Positions 48,520 to 58,600 of a DNA stretch of 64,000 nt are shown piece after piece. A model generated the notes under the pieces. The model saw nothing but the letters and a program-made list of their open reading frames with translations, had not been told where the DNA came from and did no database searches. A program made the translations under genes and the position numbers. This DNA comes from Gordionus sp. m RMFG-2023 (Eukaryota > Nematomorpha > Gordioida > Chordodea > Parachordodidae): NCBI RefSeq assembly GCF_954871325.1, contig NC_088779.1:24600869-24664868 (forward strand), read 5' to 3'. Each line of letters starts with the position of its first letter. Within the stretch, counting starts at the first letter, position 1.

Positions 48520-49707
48520 GACATTTATTTTATAATATTCTTCTATTTACAGGATCTTCTAATGCTTTAAATTTTAAAAGTCCACGAAAATTACCTTAGT
48601 TATCATTATTATTAAAATTTAAGCTTCCTGAATCCTTGTGGCCACGAAGTGCTAGGCCTTGCAAGCCACAATATAAAATAGCCTCAATAGTTAGTTTTAT
48701 CTTGCCTCTATTTTCTTTTGCAATTTTAACCCTATTTTTATCAATTATTGCTGAAATGGTAATCATATCCCCCTTTTGAATTGATTCTTTTGAGGAAATC
48801 ATCAGTTCACAGCTTTTGTGATAATTTGTTTTCTGATGATTGTCAAAAATCTCCCCAGCATCTTTGTATTTATTGAAAGGAGTCTTAACAAGAGTGTTAA
48901 GCTTAACTAGATTTATGCCAGCATATCGTGGTCCAAACAGGACACATATTTTGCAATATGCTCCACTATCTCGGATGGAGTATGCTAGCCATAACCACCT
49001 TGTAAAATAGCTATTTTGAAATTTTAACTTTCGATTAGCACATAAAGTTTGGGAATATTGAAAATTAAGGGGTGGAATATAAATCTATTATTAAATAAAA
49101 TATTTATCATAGGTATCTTTAATATATACCTTTTTAAGAAGTATATGTCTTTCTTCTAGGCTAATATTGTCTTTATCTAAAAAATTGGCTATATCATACG
49201 GATGATCATTGCACTCTAGTTATTAAATTAAAATTATTGCTGCACATTGTTGCAATCTCATTCTTTTACTAAATTAAATACCTAAAATTCTTGTTTTACT
49301 ATCCCATCCTTACTATTACAAGGTTCTTCAAAATAATCTTATGATGAATCTTAAAAAATTCAGTTATTTTATTATTACATAATTAAATTAACATTTCATT
49401 TTCAAAGTAGGTGTTTAAAAAAACCTCCAAAAGTACATAAAAATGTAAAATTATTTATTAAATAATACCAGCTAAGTTATATAAAACTGCCCAAATGTAT
49501 TTTTAGAATAACTGACCATTAGATGGCTCTATATGCTGACTATCTATTATTTTTTCAACAATTCTTTCATTATTAGCTATTATGGGAGGGGTTTTAATTG
49601 CTAAAAATATTTTTAAATTAAAATATTATTAAATTATTATACTATACTTTTTTGCTTTTTGGCATGATTTTCACCTTCAGCGTTTTTAAAAAAAGTCTAA
49701 TATCCAT
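48520..49707 (-). pseudogene. hAT transposase gene, N-terminal half, spliced
   Basis: The - strand exons follow the order of ZMYM1/TTF-type hAT transposases. Exon 1 from ATG at 49707 reads MDIRLFFKNAEGENHAKKQK, with an intron of about 47 nt. Exon 2 (about 49515-49602) reads AIKTPPIIANNERIVEKIID. Further exons at about 49140-49225 (ECNDHPYDIANFLDKDNIS, LEERHILLKK) and from about 49085 carry the TTF-type zinc finger: YFTRWLWLAYSIRDSGAYCK, then ICVLFGPRYAG. The last continues to ALRGHKDSG at about 48615. A stop at 48596-48598 is followed in the same frame by GNFRGLLKFKALEDPVNRRI, so the gene is broken there, and the catalytic and dimerisation parts are missing. No terminal repeats were identified. 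Confidence 0.75.
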
Positions 49708-49750
49708 GACTAGAAATTTGAACATTATAATACCGGGAAATTTAAAAATA

Positions 49751-52060
49751 ATAGATAAATATTACGCCACAAGGAAAACTTGAAAATGAAATTAATTGAT
49801 AAAGTAAATTAGTAAATGAAAAAGGTAATAATATAAAAATTTAAAAAGAAATAGATATGAATATAAAATATAAAAAATAATATTTTTGAAAAATATGTCT
49901 GGCACGCCAATGTGAGTAAATCAAATTCGTAAATGTTGTCGTGATCGTGAAAGATTTTCTTAAATATTTTAATTTAAAAAATTTTAAAGTTTATTTAGAT
50001 AATTTTTTAGAAAAAATAAATAAATTTTTAAAAAGCTAGAATATTAAACAAAATGATTACGATCCTCAATTTAAAAGAAAATCATAATCAGGGTAAATTG
50101 ACAAAATTAAGATTTAATCCAGGATAGTCGATCCTTCAATCTCGATCGTTTAACAACCATGTAAATATTCTTATTATTTTATGCAAACTGAAATTTATTT
50201 AGTCATTTTTTTAAATTTAATTAACCTAAACCGCTGATTCAGGAATGACAAACCCGATATTAACGCAACTCAACTTCAATCACTATTAAAAATTGTATAT
50301 ATTATTATAAATGAATAAAAAAAAAGGTATCCATGGATATAGCGCTACAATTGGCTAATTTTAGCAGACTCCAAAACCGCTTAGCCGAATTTTATGTGAA
50401 AAAATCGGTTAATAGGCTTAGCATAAAAATCGTAAACTTAATTAGTCAAAAATTAGGGATCGGCTAAAGATGGCTAATCGCCTATCAGCGTTATTATAGA
50501 GTTACGTATTAAATTTAAACAAAAAAATTCTATATTAATAATTTTAATAAATATTGATAAATAATGATTAAGGCTAGGATAGTGTCTTTGAAATCTGGCG
50601 AATTTCCTTCCATTCTCGAGCAGAAAGGAATCTGCAGCACAATTGCCTGAATAGATCACATGGTAGAGTAGTGAGTTTCTAAACTTTTTTGCATTGATTT
50701 ACATACCGAACATAAACCATAACTGAACTGAACTGAGCAAATCTATCAAATCTTTTGCTGCCTTGTTTAATTTTGCAATTATTTATTTATCAAACAGGCT
50801 AACTCTTAATTTTGCCCAGAAAAATATTAAGCTCGCTTAAAAGCTTTGGAGGTTCGGACATTTATTGGCTAAATCTAGAAGTTTAGGTAATATTTTTCTG
50901 GTTAAAATATTGAGTAATTTTTAAAAGCCGCTTAACAACATTACTAATTATAATAAAGAAAATTAAATTGTATGACTGAGAACACCTATGCTAACTTGGA
51001 TATCTGGCACCATCAAAAAAAAAACAACTATACAAAAATATCTAAATTTAATTACTGATTTATCAGTAAAAACTAATTAATTATCATCCTTAAAAGAGTT
51101 AAAATATCAAAAAGCTAAAATCGGTTCAGAGGCCATTTTTAGAGGGAGCTAAGCTTCGGGTGAAAATTTTTTAACTGTTCAGGTTCGGTAAATAATAACG
51201 ATTAATACCGGTTTCAAGGTTTATTTTTAATCCCTGATTTTAATCGATCTTATTTCTTTCGACCTTTTTGATTGACTCTTTTTCCCTTCTTTGAGTGACC
51301 TATTTTCTTTAGTTTGAACCAAAAATTCTGTATATATCAGGCCGTTCAAAAAAAAATGTCGCGTTTTAAAATATTTATTAAACTAATATGCCTCATTCAA
51401 TATCCTCAATTTATTTGAGAATTTGATTTAATCGTTAGAAAATTTGAGATCAAAAATTTTTTGAGTACCTATTATCTGACGATTATGAACAATATGATAT
51501 CATAGAATATAATTATAAAAACCTTTCCGAAATGGTCTCAAATTGTAGTATATAATTAAGCCACTTAATACTTCATTAAAGGAGATAGATTATATATTAG
51601 TATTTTAATTTATCGCCAATATATATTCATTAGACATCTTTTCTAATTTAATTCTTTAATATTATTACGCTTCCTTAGGGAATAAAACAAAAATTGTCAT
51701 ATAATATCATTATAATTCATTTATATATTATTTGAAAAATTCAAAAATAATATAACCTTTTTTTTGGTTTTTTAATTATAGAATAGGTTTGTTATTAATA
51801 GTCAATTTAACAAGCAAAATGATACTTAACCAAAAATATATTTTTTACTTTTTATTATTAAAAATAGTAATATCCACCTGAATAATATTTAATATTTTAA
51901 ATATAAATATTTTTCTTTTAAATATTACAATACAAATGTAGATGATTAATGTTAAATATCACAGAGTCAACATATAGAAACCTAATCTAAAAAAATGCAG
52001 TAAAGACTCATTTTTCTTATTCCAGTTGGATGAAAATGAGGAATATTAAGACGGAATAAC
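49751..52060. other. AT-rich DNA with one MITE
   Basis: Apart from MITE copy H, only AT-rich sequence was seen. A region at 50340-50480 with 'cggctaaagatggctaatcg' may be an old inverted-repeat element. The - strand frame 50474-50659 is not supported by any domain. Confidence 0.35.
50795..50945. repeat. Foldback MITE, copy H (diverged)
   Basis: It keeps 'ggctaactcttaattttgccc', 'ggttcggacatttattggctaaatctag' and the end 'gccgcttaacaacattac' of the family. The left tip is eroded. Confidence 0.55.
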
Positions 52061-52064
52061 GTGT

Positions 52065-52190
52065 TCGCTTCCGATACTCAGTATACCATCCCCCTAGTTG
52101 GTTAGAATAAGCATGGTTCCCGCTAGATTCGAACACAGAACTATTTGATTGAGATACACGAACTCAACCAAATTGGGTCACAGACGTTTT
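52065..52190 (-). repeat. tRNA-derived SINE-like segment
   Basis: On the - strand, an A-box-like GGTTGAGTTCG (52160-52170) and a B-box-like GTTCGAATCTAG (52123-52134) are spaced as in a tRNA. A non-tRNA body follows (AACCAACTAGGGGGATGG). The acceptor stem pairs poorly, so this looks like a SINE head and not a working tRNA gene. Confidence 0.45.
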
Positions 52191-52663
52191 TCAAAATTAA
52201 CTATTTTTTTAAAACGTAAATATTATAAATAAACATTGATTATCTCGATCGTATCCAATTTTGGTTGGTTCATTATCCCACTGTTACATTTAACATTAAC
52301 CAATTTTTGAATCCTACCTAAAAAAAGTATTAATACCTTGCCTATTATTATATAATATTCTGTCGAAAATAATAATATCTAAGCTTAATTATTGATAAAT
52401 GTAAATATATTTTTTTAGGCTTTTCCTCCATACAAATTTATCTACCTTTATTTATTTTTGTTAAATAGATATATTTTTTAATTTATTTAATTTAAAATAA
52501 AGTTGTAATTTCTAGAAATTAAATATTTTTAATTTTTTTTTATCTATTATTATCATAGTATTTTAATTGATTGTTCTAAATATATTTTTCAATTTTTAAC
52601 TTGTTACTAAAAATTGACATATTTTTCTAAATATTATAATCAAAATAAAATCATTAATTATAA

Positions 52664-55600
52664 ATGGGCTGGAGTTTATTACCTAAAATTTATTCCGCAA
52701 AAACGTTCATTGTTTATGTGATAATTGTTAGTTTTTACAGCGAAAGTTGTTACATAGTTAATTGCCCGAACGGTGGGAAAAGAAGCAACAACCCATTTTT
52801 ATATGATGATTTATCCAATACTTTCGATTTATCAGCACTGTCAAATGAAATAAATGAAGTATATTATATATATATATATATATAATTATTATTCTTCTTC
52901 TTAACAGTTTAAAAAAATATATAAATGATATACAATTCTTATACATTAGTTTAGTTGGTTTAGAAAGAAAAGATTTTAATTAATCATCCTAGAATCTTAA
53001 GTGAGGTATCATATATTAAACGCTATTATAGTGTGCGAACTAATTGAGCGTTTTCAAAAAAGAAAAAGCAAACCAGTTTACGTTTTTATTAATTGTTAAT
53101 AAATTGTGATCAATTAGCAAGATACCGCTCAAAATGCATTGTTTGCGTTTTTGCATAACCAAACGCAAACGCCCAATTAGGTCGGGCTAACCATAATTAA
53201 AATTATAACTAGTAGTTTTATCGATCATTCACCCGCGATATCTATTTGGATGATAATTAATTCTAGGGGAAACCCCACTTTATTTTTTGTTAAAATTTCC
53301 AAAATTATGGCTACCCGCGTTACTCTTATGTAAAAAAATACTGAATGTTATAAATAAATTTTCTTTCTTTCTATTTATTTATTTATATGTTTTTTTTTTA
53401 AATACTAATGTCATTTATTTTTAAATTAAAAATATATATAGAAATAAATTAAAATTAACATATCAAATATAAAATAAAATAAAACAATATTATATAAAAA
53501 CGGAGGTGGGACTACAAGTTCCCAAAAAACATGAGTAATTATATTTTAAAATAGTGATTTGAAGGTTTTGTTTTAAAAAATAGAATTCTTTTGGTTCTGA
53601 TGTAAGGGCTCTTGTCTTATCCCCTATGATTTTTAAGAACTTTAAAGTTCCGCTTGTCATATGTCCAAGTGAAGAGATAACGATCGGTGTAAAAATATAA
53701 TTTGTGAATTTAGAATATTTTAATTTTTTTTTCTCGGCTATATCAACCGGATTAGAATTTAAATTTTTTGGGAAAGAAGATACGCATGTGAAGTCCCAAA
53801 TTAAGGATTTCCTAAAGACCAAGGCACGGAAGCAGTGGCGTATCCAGGATTTTCTTATAGGGGGTAAAAATTTTTGGGGGCTTCGCCCCCAAACCCCTTT
53901 ACCTGGCCTTCGGCCAGCTTTCCCCGGCCTTCGGCCGGGTCTTATTTAGCTATTCTATTAAATTATGAATAATTTAATAATAATTATATTTCTATTTTTA
54001 ACTATTATTTACTAATTCGTGCTTATGGATAGGATATTACAAGCCTCTTTTTTATTATTTCAAGTTAGGTATATTATATTTAATAAAGTTTTTTTAAATG
54101 TAAATCATTATGAATATTATCATCCCTATTAACATTTTTACAGTATGCCAATTCGCTAGCAATTATTTGTCTTCGGAATTCTTTCGATGAGAGTTTATTA
54201 TCTGTAAGAATATTGTATATTATGAATGAATTGATAATCGCCGCATCTATCAGCCAAAAGAATATTGGTAGCCACCATTTTCGCCACTTTCGCGAAATTT
54301 CATATAAAGACTTTAAATGGTCGAAATGGTCAACAGACCCCATATATTTATTATACATCTTTATCATTATTGGACATTTTACGTCAAAAACTTCCCCTTT
54401 TTTATTTTTTCTCTTCACAGTATCCACTGATCTCGGATCAATATAATTGGACATTATAAATACGTCACGATTATCTCGCCATTTAATTATACTTATATTA
54501 TTTTTGTCACTTCTCCAGTCAAACTCACCTCTTTTTAATTTTGTTTCCATATTCTTTATGGGCAAGTATCTCCTATTTTTGTTTAGTGTTCCGCTAGCAT
54601 ATATACCTTTCTTTTTTAAATCGGCCATTAGAGTATAACTCGTAAAATAATTATCGAAAAATATTTTATGATTTTGAAGTCCTTCACAAAACTTTGTTAC
54701 AACATTATAACCAAGATTACTTTCAACCTCTTTATTTTTCCCAACATAGATATTAAAATCATTCATATATCCTGAATTATCGCATCTCATCCAAACCTAA
54801 AAATATAGTTTAGCCGAAATAAATAATGACAAAATTTACACATTACCTTGAAACCGCGTTTCGTGGGTTTCTTAGGCATGTATTGCCTAAATCCTATACG
54901 GCCTTTGAACCTAATCATTCCTTCGTCAATTGCTTGATATTCCGAGGGAAGAAAATATTTCAAGCAAGAGGAACGGATATTATCAATGAATGGTCTTATT
55001 TTGTATAATTTATCATAATTTTCATCATTTCTCGATGGTTCTAAGATATTGTCATTTATATGGATGTGGGCCATAAGCCAAATAAAACGTTTTACTTTCA
55101 TTATGGATGAAACAAAATTGTCATGGAATTCTGGTTTAGAACTCCAATAATCTTTGTAATTTGCCATAGTTTTAATTCCAAAGAGTATATGAAGACATAA
55201 AAATTTTCTTATTTCTGTAGGATTAGTTGGTTGATATTTAATATTTTTTTGTTGGGCATATAAATTGGTATTGAATGTAATTGTATTTATTAGAGAATCA
55301 TTAATAAATTTCTTATATATATCTGATGGATACAATGGGTCCGTTTTTAAAGATGATATTGGACCTGATATTTTATCAAATTCTAATGCTGGTTGTGAAG
55401 AATATTTCTTGGACCAGATAGGATTATTATGGTTTGTAGCAGATTGATCATACGCATCTTGTTCAGAATTGTCATCAATTTCAATTTGATAAGGTGTATC
55501 CGATTCATAATCATCACTATCAATTTGGTAACGTGTATCCGATTCATAATCATCTTCGGAATCAGTGGATGAGTTGTCTAACGAAGAACCTTCAGATGGA

Positions 55601-58600
55601 ATGTCCAGATAAAGAAAATAATTAAATTAACAAGTTTTTTTTAACTTCTTATCAAATACAAGATTTTTAATTATTTCGTTTGTCTTTGGAACCAAATCTC
55701 TGTGTATATTTAACAGAGCTAACCCATTTAGCCGAGATTCAGTACTTCGTAAATATGTTTTCAACCTTCTCAAGTTGGAAAAAGTCCTTTCATTCGTACA
55801 TGTTGTAATAGGCAAACATGCAAGAATATAAAACAACTTCGAAATATTAGGAAATTGAGCCAAGGTTTCTTTACACCGATTGAGCGCATCAATAGCATGC
55901 TCAGGTAAAATAGCTAAACGTATAAATATTTATACCACAATTCGAATTCACTGATTAAATTTATTTCAGTATCAATCTCATAGGAATAAAATTTTTCTAA
56001 ATATTTAATTTTACCAATAGTGGCATTAGAAAATGAAGAAGGATCTTTGGGTAATAAAACTTGAAGATTGCTAAAGACTTGTTTTTTATCTAAAACCCGT
56101 ACTTTTATTTGCTATAAAAAAGTATCTAAGAATGGGATGAAAATGGATATTTTAGAATATTCTTCAGTTGAGCCAATATTTATTTTCATCTCAAAAATGG
56201 CCTAGGTGCTAGACGAGGTTTAATTAGTATTATATCATAAAATTTAGCCTTCGATTCAACGTCTAGATAAATATTATGAAAATATTTATCTACATTCATT
56301 CTTATTGTATCTACCTGTTCATGTATATTTTCCGCCAAATCAATAACTTGAACCAAATCTAAATTTGGTTTTTGTAAATTTCTACAAAGTAGTGAGCTAA
56401 AAATAATTTATTGATGCAACTAGCAGCAATGATAAACTCTGATTGATCAATTGAATTCAATAATGATATCGCTGCTAACGACACATTACTTTTTTTCATG
56501 CTCAGCCTTATTTATAAATTATCGTTTGATTTCAATCTCTTTGACTAAATATTTTTACATTTTATTAATATTTTTGAATAATATGTTGGAAAATTAATAT
56601 TCAAATATTTGTAAAATTTTGATTTGTGTGGGTAGGGGGGGGGGGGTCTGGGGGGTGGGGGTAAAATTTTTATTAGATTAAAATGATATTTATGAAAATA
56701 GTCAAATTTGCGATGGGGGGGGAAATTTCCCCCTTCCCCCCCCCATTGGTTACGCGCCTGCACGGAAGTTAAGCCATTTGGTCTTAAGCCATCATCTAAT
56801 GATAAATTTATAGGCTCCAGGATGTTTGGTATTCGGGCCCTGGTAAGAGAACGGCTAATAGCTAAATTAATTGCTGCATGCCTTACATGCCTGCCTTGAC
56901 TATATATACAATTTAGACCATGTCTCCCTTTGGAGTCAACTAATATTTTACATTTGATGCATGTATTTGGTTGAACAATGTTACATCCAAGTCGATGGCC
57001 TATGACAACTCTTAATTGTTCATCTGATAAGAGGTTACCGTTATGACTTGGTAATGCTTCCAACCATTCATAACCACTAGTACAGTCAGCATTCTGTAAT
57101 AGTTGAATATACTTTAAAAAAAATTTTAATTAAAGGTTCGAAAATAGATTGGTGTGTTAAGATTGTGGGTAAGACAGCTTCAGGTGGAGCTAAAGGTACC
57201 CAGGATGTCAAGTCTAAGTTTAAAAGGTTATCTTTAGGAGAGATAAAAGAAGATATCACAGCGTTATTCATCAAACGCGATGCCAAAAATGATAATATTT
57301 AAAGGATATAAATCTAAACCACCCATTTTAGGGTAATTGTGAGAAACCCCAATTAAAATCTTCCAATTTAATATTTAAAATATTTTCTAATAAACTTCTA
57401 AAATATTCATGAACACGATTAATAATTTCATTATTTAAAAAAAAGGAAGAAGATCTAAAAATATGTAAAATCTTTGGTAAAATAAAAAAATTTTTAAAAG
57501 AAAAAAGCTCTGGTGTGAAGGAATTTCGTTTAAAATAGTTTCAAGTCCTAATAAGCCTTCGAAAAATTTTTCCACGAACACCTCACAGTTGGAAAAACTG
57601 CTTAAAGGTGAACCTAGAAAATTAATTTCACTTTTTTTAATGATTTTAAACCCTTGGACTTTGAGAGTATTTGAATTTAAAAAGCATATTTCAGATTTAG
57701 CTTTATTTAGAGTAAGGCCTATGCTTAGAGAATTCTTCTCTATATAGAATATAAAAAAATAAAATTATACAAAAAATGTAATATATAAGGATAAGTTCTT
57801 TTTGTAATAATTTTTTATTTATTTTTATTTAACAATTGATTTCCAAAATTTTGAGCATATAAACAAGAGCGATTTAATGCTCAACATAGTTTTCGCTGTG
57901 CTAAACACACTTTCAATGAGCGCAGAATACGGGAGGGTTTATTAAAAATATCAAAAGAACGATCCTTATTTTCATTAGATCCTCTTCACAAGAATTTTCA
58001 TTCAGATTCTCATTGATTTTTTAAAACAGAATTTAATCTGAATCTTATATTTTTACCATCATATGTTTTTTTTTAAATTTGAGCTGCTGGACATCGAGGT
58101 TAAAATATTTGAATAGGGATAGAATCTACACTTATAGTATAGATTTAATTTTTTTTTATTGGTGTAAAAAATGTTTCTTACTGGGGCCAGGGTAGAGTTA
58201 AACCTCAGCTGAAGAAATAAGTATTATTGGCATTTATTCTTTATGAAATAAATTATAAATTAGAGAATATTAATTATCATACCTTCATTGATTCAATAAT
58301 TAACAATGTTGACTAAAAAAATTCAACAACAAATATGTAATAAATAAAATAAAATTGAATAACTTTGATGTTTGATGTGAATTTAAAAACTCGATTAAGT
58401 AAAGTAAGATCTTGCCTTACTGTTATTCGAAAGAAAAAAAAACACGTTACTCGTTACCTAACAAGTAACGAATAATGTTTCTTTTCCTTAAAAAGGACTT
58501 TACCAGGATCAATAAATATTCGTTTTTTCTTTCTTTAAATTCCAGTTTGGTTCACATGAAAAAATATAATTATATACTCATTCTTTATTTGGAATTAATA

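Larger units (their letters stand above)
53833..56760. mobile_element. hAT element carrying a piggyBac transposase (composite)
   Basis: Ends CAGTGGCGTATCCAGG and, inverted, CAGGCGCGTAACCAATGG. The exact 8-bp duplication CACGGAAG lies on both sides (53825-53832 and 56761-56768). Length 2928 bp. Contents from left: three GC hairpins (53876-53939), a spliced piggyBac transposase on the - strand (54080-55626), the C-terminal half of a hAT transposase on the - strand (55627-56500), then a G/C-run region at the right end (56634-56755). It inserted into the LINE's endonuclease domain. The hAT N-terminal half is missing, so the unit is non-autonomous for hAT functions. Confidence 0.92.
53490..57760 (-). 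mobile_element. LINE relic with restriction-like endonuclease C-terminus, split by a hAT
   Basis: The - strand encodes, from high to low coordinates: an RT thumb region, IGLTLNKAKSEICFLNS then INFLGSPL (about 57740-57605); a linker (57086-57286, MNNAVISSFISPKDNL); a zinc-knuckle region, CIKCKILVDSKGRHGLNC (within 56770-57063); and an RPNGL block. After the hAT insertion come WDFTC and YIFTPIVISSLG (53490-53820). The RP(D/N)G...WD(F)T...KY...PI layout fits a PD-(D/E)XK restriction-like endonuclease, as in R2/NeSL-type LINEs. Normally an Asp follows Pro in the first block; here it is Asn. There is also a one-base frame change just past the insertion point. The RT catalytic core was not found. 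Confidence 0.72.

Noticed and set aside
53490-53822. Independent 110-codon host gene
   Set aside because: Its sequence is the continuation of the LINE C-terminal domain across the hAT insertion.
54213-55447. Plus-strand open frames of 60-77 codons
   Set aside because: They are antisense shadows of the piggyBac transposase.
56708-56899. 63-codon plus-strand frame
   Set aside because: It spans the hAT end and the antisense of the LINE knuckle region; no gene is supported.
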